The notes under the pieces were generated by a model, which was not told where the DNA came from, did no database searches, and was given only the letters and a program-made list of their open reading frames with translations. DNA of 64,000 nt from an uncultured Paracoccus sp. (GTDB lineage: Bacteria > Pseudomonadota > Alphaproteobacteria > Rhodobacterales > Rhodobacteraceae), in contig NZ_CANKWH010000010.1 of assembly GCF_947487305.1 (NCBI RefSeq), positions 94,275-158,274 on the forward strand, written 5' to 3'. The position numbers and the translations under genes are program-made. Of the stretch, positions 9,179 through 17,704 are shown in pieces (position 1 is the stretch's first letter; each line of letters begins with the position of its first letter).

Positions 9179-10570
9179 ATGACATTCTTTGATCGGTTTC
9201 GGGCGGGGCTGGGTGGTATCGAAGCGCTGCATCACGGTGTCATCGGCCGCGATGCGGTGATCGAGGGGCCGTTCGGGCCGCGCCGCATGATCTATGCCGA
9301 TTACGTTGCCTCCGGCCGGGCGCTGCGGCAGGTCGAGACGGCGATCATCGAGGAAGTGCTGCCCTGGTATGCCAACAGCCATACCGAGGCCAGCCATTGC
9401 GGCGGGATGATGACCCGGCTGCGCCGCGCCGCGCGGGCCGAGATCCTGCGCTGCGTGCGCGGCGGGGCGGATCATGCGGTGGTCTTCACCGGCTCGGGTG
9501 CGACGGCGGGGTTGAACCGGCTGGTGCATCTTTTCGGCGTGGGTCCGGGCTGGACCGTGCTGATCGGCCCCTATGAGCATCATTCGAACATCCTGCCCTG
9601 GCGCGAAAGCGGGGCAAGGGTGATCGAGATCCCCGAGGCCACGACGGGTGGCCCCGACATGGGCGCGCTGCAAGCGGCGCTGGCGGCGGCTGACGGGCCG
9701 GTGCTCGGCTCCTTCTCGGCGGCCTCGAACGTCACCGGGACGCTGACCGATGTGGCGGCGGTTACGGCGACGCTGAAACAGGCCGGGGCGCTGTCGGTCT
9801 GGGACTATGCCGGCGGTGCGCCCTATCTGCCGATCGACATGGGGCTGGGCATGGATGCCGTCGTCGCCTCGCCGCACAAGTTCATCGGCGGGCCGGGCGC
9901 CTCGGGCGTGATGATCCTGCGCCGCGCTTCGGTGGTGGCCGATCGGCCCACGCTGCCCGGTGGCGGCACGGTGCGCTTCGTCAATGGCAGCGGCCATGAC
10001 TATGCACTCGCTGTCGAGGCGCGCGAGGAGGCCGGGACGCCGAACGTCGTCGGTGACATCCGCGCCGCGCTGGTCTTTGCGCTGAAGGATGCCATCGGGC
10101 AGGCGGCCATCGATGCGCGCCATGCCGACTGGCTGGACCGGACCGAACGGCTGCGCGCCGTGCCGAACCTGCATCTTCTGGGCAATCCTGAGGCCGCGCA
10201 TCTGCCGATTCTCGCCTTCCGCATTGGTGACGGGCAGGGCGGATATGTTCATCAGCAACTGGCAACGCGGATGCTGTCGGACCTTTACGGCGTGCAGGCA
10301 CGTGGCGGCTGCGCCTGCGCCGGCCCCTATGTCCATCGCCTGCTGGGCATCGGCGAGGATGAATCGCAGCGGTTGCGCGCCGCGATCCTGTCCGGCGAAG
10401 AGATCGAGAAACCCGGCTTCGTCCGCCTGAACCTCTGCTGGGCCGCCCCGGCGACCGAGATTGAGGCGATTCTTGATGCCATCACCGATCTGGCCGCCCA
10501 TGCCGGCCGGCATCTGAACCGCTATCGCGTTGATCCGGCAACGGCGATCTTTACCCCTGTGGCGGCCTGA
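9179..10570 (+). CDS. Class V aminotransferase-fold PLP enzyme (cysteine desulfurase-like)
   Basis: A 463-residue PLP enzyme. It shows IYADYVASGRALRQVE, NSHTEASHCGG and FTGSGATAGLNRLVHL near the cofactor pocket, and the PLP lysine in SPHKFIGGPGASGV near residue 230. A cysteine-containing loop, ARGGCACAGPYVHRLLG (about residues 375-392), occupies the region where cysteine desulfurases carry the persulfide cysteine, but with two cysteines in CAC. It is longer than SufS/IscS (about 400). The start ATG 9179 follows a weak GGCGG. The adjacent divergent Lrp regulator suggests an amino-acid substrate. Cysteine desulfurase, selenocysteine lyase or another amino-acid lyase are all possible; no Suf or Isc genes are nearby. 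Confidence 0.8.
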   Translation: MTFFDRFRAGLGGIEALHHGVIGRDAVIEGPFGPRRMIYADYVASGRALRQVETAIIEEVLPWYANSHTEASHCGGMMTRLRRAARAEILRCVRGGADHAVVFTGSGATAGLNRLVHLFGVGPGWTVLIGPYEHHSNILPWRESGARVIEIPEATTGGPDMGALQAALAAADGPVLGSFSAASNVTGTLTDVAAVTATLKQAGALSVWDYAGGAPYLPIDMGLGMDAVVASPHKFIGGPGASGVMILRRASVVADRPTLPGGGTVRFVNGSGHDYALAVEAREEAGTPNVVGDIRAALVFALKDAIGQAAIDARHADWLDRTERLRAVPNLHLLGNPEAAHLPILAFRIGDGQGGYVHQQLATRMLSDLYGVQARGGCACAGPYVHRLLGIGEDESQRLRAAILSGEEIEKPGFVRLNLCWAAPATEIEAILDAITDLAAHAGRHLNRYRVDPATAIFTPVAA

Positions 10571-11261
10571 TATGCGCCTCATCGCGGCGGGACTGGCGAT
10601 ACTCGCGCAGTAACGCCACCCGCCGCGGCCGGAAGCTTTCGCCCGATTGCCGCAGCGCAGTGATGCGGTTGATGTGGAACATGCGGAAATCCATCCGCAG
10701 TCGACAATGCGCCAGAACCAGCAGCGAGCGTTCGGAATAGCTGAGCCCCAGCGGCCAGATCACCCGCGTGCTGGTCGCGCCATTGAGGTCTGTATAGTCG
10801 ATCTCGATCGCCTGTTCCTGCCAGCAGGCCTCGCGGATCGCCGCCAGATCGACCTGCGGCGGCGCGCGGTCGGGCTGGGGGGCGAAGCTGTGCATGATCG
10901 CGTGCAGGGCCTGCTGTGACTGGCGCTCGGGCAGGGTGGCGATGATCCGCGCCAGCGCCGCACGACCGGCATCGGTCAGCTCGTCATCGCCGATCCGGCC
11001 AAGCGCCATCACCGCCAGATGCAGCGATTCGATCTCGAGGCGGGAAAAGCTTTGCGGCGGCAAGGCCGGGTCCTCGGTCAGGCGATAGCCCAGCCCCGCC
11101 TCGCCATCGATCAGCGCGCCGCCCGCGCGCAGCGTGGCGATGTCGCGGTAAAGCTGCCGGGGCGAGACGCCGGTTTCCTCGGCCAGCCGCGCGGCGGTCA
11201 CTGGTGCGGGCAGGCGGCGCATGGCGTCCATCAGCCGCATCAGCCGGTCGGTCCGGGCCAT
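10551..11261 (-). CDS. HTH/WYL-domain transcriptional regulator (YafY type)
   Basis: A 236-residue regulator with an N-terminal DeoR/HTH_11 winged helix (TAARLAEETGVSPRQLYRDI, residues 20-42) and a WYL ligand-binding domain from about residue 140 (QEQAIEIDYTDLNG, VIWPLGLSYSERSLLVLAHC, RMFHINRI). WYL domains usually sense nucleotides or small ligands. The gene is divergent from the GST at 11326, whose induction it probably controls, and it converges on the PLP enzyme with 20 bp of coding overlap. Confidence 0.88.
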   Translation of the reverse strand: MARTDRLMRLMDAMRRLPAPVTAARLAEETGVSPRQLYRDIATLRAGGALIDGEAGLGYRLTEDPALPPQSFSRLEIESLHLAVMALGRIGDDELTDAGRAALARIIATLPERQSQQALHAIMHSFAPQPDRAPPQVDLAAIREACWQEQAIEIDYTDLNGATSTRVIWPLGLSYSERSLLVLAHCRLRMDFRMFHINRITALRQSGESFRPRRVALLREYRQSRRDEAHIRPPQG

Positions 11262-11325
11262 CCTGTCACCTTCTGTCAGCAGAACCGGGCTAGACCATGC
11301 GCATCAAAGGCGAAGGAGACAAGCC

Positions 11326-11913
11326 ATGCTGACATTTTATCACGCCCCGAACAGCCGCTCGACCAGTATCCGGCAGCTGATCCACGAGCTGGGCGCGGGG
11401 GGTGAGATCAAGACGGTCGAGGTCACGATCCCGCGTCAGGACGGCTCGGGCGGGCGCGATCCGGCGAACCCGCATCCCGAGGGCAAGGTGCCCTACCTGG
11501 TCGATGGCGAGGATTTCGTGCGCGAACGGGCGGCGATCGTCCTTTACCTGACCGACCGCTTTCCCGCTGCCGGTCTCGGCCGCTCGGTCGGCGATCCGCA
11601 GCGCGGGCGCTATCTCTCGTGGCTGACCTGGTATCAGGGCGTGTTCGAGCCGGTGGCGATCCTCAGCTGGGCAGAGGTGGATCATCCGGCGATCAAGGCC
11701 AGCCTGCGCGACTATGACACCGCCATCCAGCGGCTGGACGAGGTGCTGTCGCAGCAGCCCTATCTGTTGGGCGACAAATACAGCGCCGCCGATCTGCTCT
11801 GCGCCGGACCTTTCGCGTGGTTCGGCGATCAGTTGCCGGCGACCCCGGCGATCAAGGACTGGGTGGCACGCTGCATGGACCGCGACTCGGTGCGGGCGAC
11901 TGGAGAGCGCTAG
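11326..11913 (+). CDS. Glutathione S-transferase family protein
   Basis: A 195-residue cytosolic GST. The N-terminal thioredoxin-like domain begins MLTFYHAPNSRSTSIRQ, with a serine-rich loop where the catalytic Ser/Cys lies and the cis-proline region GKVPYLVDGEDFVRERAAI. An alpha-helical domain carries YSAADLLCAGPF, matching the GST C-terminal N-capping region. Start ATG 11326 has AAGGAG at 11312-11317; the frame extends back to 11221 but into the divergent regulator. It probably conjugates glutathione to electrophiles; substrate unknown. Confidence 0.88.
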   Translation: MLTFYHAPNSRSTSIRQLIHELGAGGEIKTVEVTIPRQDGSGGRDPANPHPEGKVPYLVDGEDFVRERAAIVLYLTDRFPAAGLGRSVGDPQRGRYLSWLTWYQGVFEPVAILSWAEVDHPAIKASLRDYDTAIQRLDEVLSQQPYLLGDKYSAADLLCAGPFAWFGDQLPATPAIKDWVARCMDRDSVRATGER

Positions 11914-11916
11914 GGT

Positions 11917-13527
11917 TCATACCCGGTCCAGCACGATGTCGGCGCCCCGCCAGCCCATCAGGATGGCCGGGGCGTTGGTATTGCCGCCGGGCAGGCTGGG
12001 GAAGGCCGAGGCATCGCAGACGCGAAGCCCCTCGACCCCGCGCACCCTGAGCCGCGCATCCAGCACCGACAGCGCCGGATCGCCGCCCATCCGCGCGGTG
12101 CAACTGGGGTGATAGACCGTCCCCGAGCGCGAGCGCAGGTCGTCGATCAGGGCGTCGTCGTCCTGCTTTTCGGGACCGGGCCGCAATTCCTCGGCGATCA
12201 GCGCGCGCATGGCGGGTTGCGCGGCGATGACCCGCAGGAATTTCACCGCCGCCAGCATCTCGGCCACGTCCTCGGCATGGGAATAGGCATTGGCGGTGAT
12301 GCGCGGCCCCACGACCGGATCGGGCGAGGCGAGCGTGATCGCACCCCGCGAACGGGGGCGGCAGTTCGACAGACCGATGGAGAAGCCCGAGAACGGGTCC
12401 GGCGTCAGGATCGGCCTCTCGCCCGCGCGCGGCAACAGCGTCGAGAAGGCCTGAAAGTAGAGCTGCATATTCGGCCGCGCCTGACCCGGATCGGTGCGAA
12501 AGAAACCGCCCGCATGGTTGATCGAGCGCGCCAGCACCCCGCGCCGCAGCGCCAACCATTCGGCCCCGACCCGCAGCTTGCCCCACCACGGACGCAAGAG
12601 GTCGTTCAGGCTGGGGATGGTCGCGCGCCAGGTATAGTTGATGCCCTGATGATCGCTCAGATGCGCGCCGACATTGGCATTTTCGACCAGCACCGGCAGG
12701 CCCAGAGCCTGAAGCGCCGCCCCCGGTCCGATGCCCGAGAGCATCAGGAGTTGCGGCGTGTTGATCGCGCCGCCCGACAGGATCACCTCGCCGCCGCGCG
12801 CGACTTGCAGGCTGTCGCCCTGCCGATATTCCACCCCGACCGCCCGCGAGCCCTCGAAGACCACCCGCGTCACCTGCGCGCCCGTCATCACCTTCAGCCC
12901 GGGAAGCTCTCGCGCCGGGCGCAGGAAGGCGCGGGCGGCGCTGTTCCGGCGACCACCCTTGACGGTCTGCTGATAGGGGCCCACGCCTTCCATCGCGCGG
13001 CCATTGAAATCGGGGTTCTGCGGCAGCCCGGCCTGACCGGCCGCCGCCAGGAAGGCCCGGGTCAGCGGGTGCATCCCGTCCCGGCAGGCGGCGATGTGCA
13101 GGGGGCCGCCGGTGCCGCGCCACTCATCCGCGCCGGCCTCGTTATCCTCGAGCGCGCGGAAGGCCGGCAGAACCTCCGACCAGCCCCAGCCGCTCGCTCC
13201 CGCCGCTGCCCAATCGTCGTAATCGCCCGGATGGCCGCGGATCCACACCATCGCGTTGATCGAGGATGACCCGCCCAGCACCTTGCCGCGTGGCCAGTGG
13301 TCGCTTATGCCGTTCAGCCCCGGATCGGGCTCGGCCGCGTAGTTCCAGTTGACGCCGGGGTCCATGAACAGCTTTCCATAGCCAAGCGGCATCTCAACGA
13401 ACAGCCGCCGGTCGCTGCCCCCCGCCTCGATCAGCAGCACCCGCCGCCCGGCCTCGGCCAGACGCGCTGCGAGGACCGATCCGGACGAGCCGGCGCCGAC
13501 GATGATGTGGTCCCAATCGCCTTGCAC
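11917..13527 (-). CDS. GMC-family FAD oxidoreductase (choline dehydrogenase-like)
   Basis: A 536-residue glucose-methanol-choline oxidoreductase. N-terminal dinucleotide fold: IIVGAGSSGSVLAARLAEAG. GMC signature 1 is near GKVLGGSSSINAMVWIRG, signature 2 is SGGAINTPQLLMLSGIG, and the active-site histidine is in VYHPSCTARMGG. The C-terminal NTNAPAILMGWRGADIV is typical of BetA-like members. These enzymes oxidise alcohols to aldehydes with FAD. The gene lies 6 bases downstream of the MttB-like gene, so the two form an operon. The substrate could be choline or another hydroxylated amine or alcohol; the family alone does not decide. Confidence 0.9.
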   Translation of the reverse strand: MQGDWDHIIVGAGSSGSVLAARLAEAGRRVLLIEAGGSDRRLFVEMPLGYGKLFMDPGVNWNYAAEPDPGLNGISDHWPRGKVLGGSSSINAMVWIRGHPGDYDDWAAAGASGWGWSEVLPAFRALEDNEAGADEWRGTGGPLHIAACRDGMHPLTRAFLAAAGQAGLPQNPDFNGRAMEGVGPYQQTVKGGRRNSAARAFLRPARELPGLKVMTGAQVTRVVFEGSRAVGVEYRQGDSLQVARGGEVILSGGAINTPQLLMLSGIGPGAALQALGLPVLVENANVGAHLSDHQGINYTWRATIPSLNDLLRPWWGKLRVGAEWLALRRGVLARSINHAGGFFRTDPGQARPNMQLYFQAFSTLLPRAGERPILTPDPFSGFSIGLSNCRPRSRGAITLASPDPVVGPRITANAYSHAEDVAEMLAAVKFLRVIAAQPAMRALIAEELRPGPEKQDDDALIDDLRSRSGTVYHPSCTARMGGDPALSVLDARLRVRGVEGLRVCDASAFPSLPGGNTNAPAILMGWRGADIVLDRV

Positions 13528-13533
13528 GCTGGC

Positions 13534-15072
13534 TCAGAAATCCGTGGGCGCGCCGCCCTCGGCCTTCCGCCGGGCAACGAAATCCGACAATTCCTCGCGG
13601 ATCCCCTCGTCCATCGGCGGCGGGGTGAAATTCTCGATGATCTCGCGGGAAATGCGATGGCCGCGGGCGATGCTGTCCTCGGCCCCGGCCAGTTCCCAGG
13701 CCTCGTAATTGCGCCAGTCCGAGGCGATGGGGGAATAGAAGGCGTTGGTATAGCGTTCCTGCGTATGGGCGCAGCCGAAGTAATGGCCGTTCGGCCCGAC
13801 CTCGGCGATGGCATCCAGCGCGATATCCTCGGGCGCGGTCTGCCACAGAGGCGGCTCCATATAGCGCTGGATCATCTGCAGCACCTCGCAATCCAGCACG
13901 AATTTCTCGGGACTGGCGATCAGCCCGCCCTCGAGCCAGCCGGCGGCGTGATAGACGAGGTTCGAGCCAGATTGCACCGCCGCCCAGAGCGAGTTCGAGG
14001 TTTCCCACATCGCCTGTGCATCAGGGATATTGGACGTGCAGGTGCCTGAGGAGCGCAAGGGCAGGCCATAGAAGCGCGCCATCTGGCCGCTGATCTGGGT
14101 GGCGCGCATGTATTCCGGCGTGCCAAAGGCCGGCGCGCCGGATTTCATGTCCACGTTCGAGGTGAAGGTGCCGAAACCCACCGGACAGCCGGGCGCCGCA
14201 TATTGCAGCAGCGCGATCGCCGACAGCCCCTCGGCCAGCGACAGGGCCACCGCGCCCGCCAGCGTCACTGGTGCCATCGCGCCTGCCAGCGTGAAGGGCG
14301 TGACGATCACCGCCTGCCCGGCGCGGGCGCAGCGCAGCGCACCGTCGATCATCGGGAAGTCATGCTTCAGCGGGCTGACCGAGTTGATGTTCGTATACAT
14401 GCGCGGCGTATCGCGGAAGGACTCGTCCGTCAGGCCCCCGGCGATGCGCACCATCTCCATCACGTCCTCGACCCGCTCGCGCCCCAGCGAATAGGCATGG
14501 ACCACCTTGTCGGTCAGGGTCAGCTTTTCGTAGAGGCAATCGAGGTGACGGACCGAGGGGTGGATGTCGATCGGTTCCACCGGGTAGCCGCCGGCGACAT
14601 GGATGCAGTTGAAATATTGCGTCAGCTTCATGAAGTCGCGGAAGGTGTCGAAATCGCCCGAACGCTTGCCCCGGATCATGTCCCAGCTGTTCGGGGGCGA
14701 GCTGACATTGACGAAGACGATATGCTTGCCGCCGATGATGATCTGGCGGTCGGGATTGCGCGGGGTGATGGGGAAAGGTCCGGGCGCGCGGTCCAGCATC
14801 TCCATGACGAAATCCTCGTCCATGCGGACGTTCTGGCCCTCGACCTTGCAGCCGGCCTGCCGGAACAGGGCCAGCGCCTCGTCGTTCAGGAACTCGATGC
14901 CGATATCGCGCAGGATCGCCATCACGCCGCGATGGATGGCCTCTACGCCATCCGGGCCGATGGGCTCGGTCGGTGCGTCGGTGTTCAGCGGGATGCGCCA
15001 GGGCATCTGCTCGAGTGCACCGGCCTGACGCGGAGCGCGGCGGCCACGGCGGGCATGGGAGGTCTCGTTCAT
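13534..15072 (-). CDS. MttB-like trimethylamine methyltransferase family protein, non-pyrrolysine
   Basis: A 512-residue member of the MttB superfamily (for example EAIHRGVMAILRDIGIEFLN at the N-terminus and AQAMWETSNSLWAAVQSGSN in the barrel). The frame contains no in-frame TAG, so this is a non-pyrrolysine member. Characterised non-Pyl members demethylate glycine betaine, proline betaine or carnitine onto a corrinoid protein. The start at ATG 15072 (MNETSHARRG) has AGGAC upstream; the frame is open to 15165 but the extra 31 residues look unrelated. It is followed by the GMC oxidoreductase after 6 bases. No corrinoid protein or corrinoid:THF methyltransferase is in the window, so its acceptor is unknown. 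Confidence 0.85.
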   Translation of the reverse strand: MNETSHARRGRRAPRQAGALEQMPWRIPLNTDAPTEPIGPDGVEAIHRGVMAILRDIGIEFLNDEALALFRQAGCKVEGQNVRMDEDFVMEMLDRAPGPFPITPRNPDRQIIIGGKHIVFVNVSSPPNSWDMIRGKRSGDFDTFRDFMKLTQYFNCIHVAGGYPVEPIDIHPSVRHLDCLYEKLTLTDKVVHAYSLGRERVEDVMEMVRIAGGLTDESFRDTPRMYTNINSVSPLKHDFPMIDGALRCARAGQAVIVTPFTLAGAMAPVTLAGAVALSLAEGLSAIALLQYAAPGCPVGFGTFTSNVDMKSGAPAFGTPEYMRATQISGQMARFYGLPLRSSGTCTSNIPDAQAMWETSNSLWAAVQSGSNLVYHAAGWLEGGLIASPEKFVLDCEVLQMIQRYMEPPLWQTAPEDIALDAIAEVGPNGHYFGCAHTQERYTNAFYSPIASDWRNYEAWELAGAEDSIARGHRISREIIENFTPPPMDEGIREELSDFVARRKAEGGAPTDF

Positions 15073-15161
15073 CGGCGGCCGTCCTGATCTGATGGCGCGA
15101 TGATCGGCCTGTGTCGCCTTTCGCGCAATCGGGTAAGTTGGAACACCATTGTTGACCAAAG

Positions 15162-15989
15162 TCACAGTTTGCGCAGAAAGTCCCCAACCTCATGCGCCTG
15201 AACTGTGGCGGCACGCACCTGTCCGTCAAAACCGTGGACCAGATCGCGGATGGTCTGGCGGGCGCGGATCATCAGGTAGATGTCACCGGCAAAGATCGCG
15301 GCCCGCTGATAACCGAACAGCAGTTGCGGCAGCAGGAAGCCCCGCAGCCCGTCATAGAGATAAAGCCGAAAGCTGGGATAAAGCTCGTCGAGAATATCGG
15401 CCATATGGGTCAGTTGCACCCGCCGCTGGTCGCGGCTGAGACCGCGCCACAGGCCCGCGCCCACCGCGAATTCCTGCATCCGCTGGACCGAGACGCACAT
15501 CTCCAGATCGGATTCCGCCTGCCGCACGTGGCCCAGTTGCAGGGCAGTCAGCGCCTCGGCCCGTTCGCGCGCATCGGGCGCGCCGGCGGTCTCGAAGGCG
15601 ATGACGTCGGCGGTGCGCAGCATGGCGGGCAGGCGCGAGGGGACAGAGCGCACCTTCTGACCGAGCGTTTCCTGGTGCCATTGCTGGATCAGCGCCGGAT
15701 CGGCATGGCCGTCACTCGGTTGCACCTCCATCCGGTCGGTGGTCTCGGTTGCGATGGCCGGATCGGCGGCCAGTCCCAGCAGCCAGTCGGTCGAGACATT
15801 GAACCCCGTCGACAGCGCCACCAGCGTCTCGGCGCGCGGCAACCGCACCTCGCGCCCCGACAGAAGCTGCGACAGGGCCGAGCGGTCGATGCCGATGCGG
15901 GTGGCGAAAGCCGATTGCGACAGGCCGGCCTGCGCCTGCAATTGCAGAAGCCGCTGGCGGAAGAGTTCCGATGTATCGCGCTTGTCCAT
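15162..15989 (-). CDS. XRE-family transcriptional regulator
   Basis: A 275-residue protein with an N-terminal Cro/C1-type helix-turn-helix (AGLSQSAFATRIGIDRSALS, about residues 19-45). A long C-terminal region follows with no domain I recognise; it contains DELYPSFRLYLYDGLRG and probably senses a ligand. Start ATG 15989; the frame continues upstream over the desaturase gene but has no support there. It lies between the GMC/MttB unit (same strand, downstream) and the divergent desaturase/oxidoreductase operon, so it is the obvious candidate regulator of both. Confidence 0.85.
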   Translation of the reverse strand: MDKRDTSELFRQRLLQLQAQAGLSQSAFATRIGIDRSALSQLLSGREVRLPRAETLVALSTGFNVSTDWLLGLAADPAIATETTDRMEVQPSDGHADPALIQQWHQETLGQKVRSVPSRLPAMLRTADVIAFETAGAPDARERAEALTALQLGHVRQAESDLEMCVSVQRMQEFAVGAGLWRGLSRDQRRVQLTHMADILDELYPSFRLYLYDGLRGFLLPQLLFGYQRAAIFAGDIYLMIRARQTIRDLVHGFDGQVRAATVQAHEVGDFLRKL

Positions 15990-16118
15990 GCTGCCCCGCC
16001 GGTGATCTGGCGCATCATACTGTGACTTCAGGAAACAAATCACGTCTTTTGTTACGATAATCTTCTTGCGGCACAGGGCCGCACTTCGCACACTCGTCTG
16101 ATCCTTCAGGGAGTCGCG

Positions 16119-17009
16119 ATGAAAGTCGAATGGCCGACGGTCGCCCTGACCGTCGTCACTTACGGGCTGTGGATTGCTGCCGGCGCGCTTCTGTGGCCGG
16201 CCCATCCGGTCCTTGCGCTGGTGCTGATGACGCTGACCACTGCGCTGCATTCCTCGCTGGTCCACGAGAACCTGCATGGCCACCCGACCCGGAAGCGCTG
16301 GCTGAACGAGGCACTGGTCGCGATCAATCCCGGTCTCATCTATCCCTATCGCCGTTACCGCGAGACGCATCTGCGCCATCACCACGATGCAAGGCTGACC
16401 GATCCGTTCGAGGACCCCGAAAGCTATTACAAGGCGGCTTGGAGCTATCGGCAAATGCCCGGCTGGCTGCGCGGGCTGCTGCAGGTGAACAATACGCTGG
16501 TCGGGCGGATGGTGCTGGGTCCGGTGCTGGGCGGTGCGGGCTTCCTGGCGGGTGAGGTCCGGGGCATCTGGCAGGGTGCGCCGGGCATCCGGCTTGCATG
16601 GCTGCTGAACCTTCTGGGCTGTCTGCCGGTGATCGCGGCGCTGGTCTGGTGGGGTATCCCGGTCTGGCTTTACCTCGTGACCGTGGTCTGGGGCAGCCTC
16701 GCGCTGATCTCGATCCGCACCTTTGCCGAGCATCGCTGGCACGAGACGCCCGAGGGCCGCACCATCATCGTCGAACGCTCGCCGCTGTCGCTGCTGTTTC
16801 TGAACAACAACCTGCACATCGTCCATCACAAGTTGCCCGGTGCGCCCTGGTATCGGCTTCCGCGCCTCTATCATGAACAGCGGCTGGAATGGCTGGCGAT
16901 CAATCAGGGCTATGTCTATCCCAATTACCGGGCGCTGTTCCGCGCCCATGCCCTGCACCGGAAAGAGCCGGTCGAGCATCCCGTTCTTTATCGTGAGAGA
17001 CTGCCATGA
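16119..17009 (+). CDS. Fatty-acid desaturase/hydroxylase-type membrane di-iron enzyme
   Basis: A 296-residue membrane protein with the three histidine boxes of the desaturase/hydroxylase superfamily: HENLHGH (about residue 49), HLRHHHD (about residue 84) and HIVHHK (about residue 232). There are two N-terminal membrane helices and a pair around residues 160-200. The di-iron centre activates O2 to hydroxylate or desaturate a C-H bond. Its position as first gene of an operon with FAD amine oxidoreductases, joined to the next gene by an ATGA overlap, suggests that the substrate is the catabolised compound rather than a membrane lipid; that is inference. Its promoter must lie in the 129-bp gap shared with the XRE gene. 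Confidence 0.87.
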   Translation: MKVEWPTVALTVVTYGLWIAAGALLWPAHPVLALVLMTLTTALHSSLVHENLHGHPTRKRWLNEALVAINPGLIYPYRRYRETHLRHHHDARLTDPFEDPESYYKAAWSYRQMPGWLRGLLQVNNTLVGRMVLGPVLGGAGFLAGEVRGIWQGAPGIRLAWLLNLLGCLPVIAALVWWGIPVWLYLVTVVWGSLALISIRTFAEHRWHETPEGRTIIVERSPLSLLFLNNNLHIVHHKLPGAPWYRLPRLYHEQRLEWLAINQGYVYPNYRALFRAHALHRKEPVEHPVLYRERLP

Positions 17010-17704
17010 CCGGACGCGCCGCCCTGCCCATGTATGACTGGCCCGAGGTCCGCGATCGGACGCGCGCCTTCTGGCAGGGGCTGCGCGAGCGCGTCGCCGG
17101 CCTGCCCGAACTGTCGCACCCGGTCGAGATGGAGGATCTTCTGGCGATCTGGCGCGACCCGGCGACGGTGATGACCGAATGCTGCTGGGGCACGGTCGAT
17201 TTGGGGATGTGCACGGTTCAGCAGATCCTGGCGCAGCGGAATTACGACGGCGTCCTTGGCGGCGAGGGGATCAACTATCGCTCGGCGCTGGTGATGCGCT
17301 CGGGTGAGGTGGCGCAGCCCGCGGCGGGGGCGGTGCTGCCCATGGGAATCGAGGGGCTGAAATGGGCGGCGAACCAGCCCGACAGCCGCTCGGGCTGGCT
17401 CGGCATCGCCGAGGATGCGGCGCTGTCGGCGGAAGAGGTGCTTTGGACCGGCGCGCATCGTGAATCGATCCGGAAGATTGCCGCCGGTGAGGCCGATATT
17501 GCCGCCATCGACTGCCTTAGCTGGCAGCTGGCGCAGGCCTACGAGCCGGCGGCCAAGGGGCTGGTCGTGGTCGGCTGGACCGCACCGCGCCCCGGTATCT
17601 TCTTCACCACCGGCATCGACACCCCGCCCGAACTGGCGCAGGCGTTGCGCGGCGCACTGCTGGCAATGGACCAATATCCTGCGCAGGAGCCGGCGCATGT
17701 CTGA
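17006..17704 (+). CDS. PhnD/SsuA-like substrate-binding-fold protein without signal peptide
   Basis: A 232-residue protein resembling the phosphate/phosphonate PhnD periplasmic binding fold: YDGVLGGEGINYRSALVMR, AGEADIAAIDCLSWQLA and GWTAPRPGIFFTTGID sit where the hinge and ligand loops occur. There is no Sec, Tat or lipoprotein signal, so it is predicted to be cytoplasmic. It overlaps the desaturase by 4 bases upstream and the FAD oxidoreductase by 8 bases downstream, so it is made with these enzymes. It may act as a ligand carrier, sensor or evolved enzyme; transport is unlikely because no PhnC/E partner is adjacent. Confidence 0.7.
   Translation: MTGRAALPMYDWPEVRDRTRAFWQGLRERVAGLPELSHPVEMEDLLAIWRDPATVMTECCWGTVDLGMCTVQQILAQRNYDGVLGGEGINYRSALVMRSGEVAQPAAGAVLPMGIEGLKWAANQPDSRSGWLGIAEDAALSAEEVLWTGAHRESIRKIAAGEADIAAIDCLSWQLAQAYEPAAKGLVVVGWTAPRPGIFFTTGIDTPPELAQALRGALLAMDQYPAQEPAHV

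Noticed and set aside
15990..16979. Upstream extension of the XRE gene frame to 605 codons
   Set aside because: The added part lies antisense to the desaturase-like gene and has low-complexity His/Arg/Gln composition; the XRE protein starts naturally at 15989.
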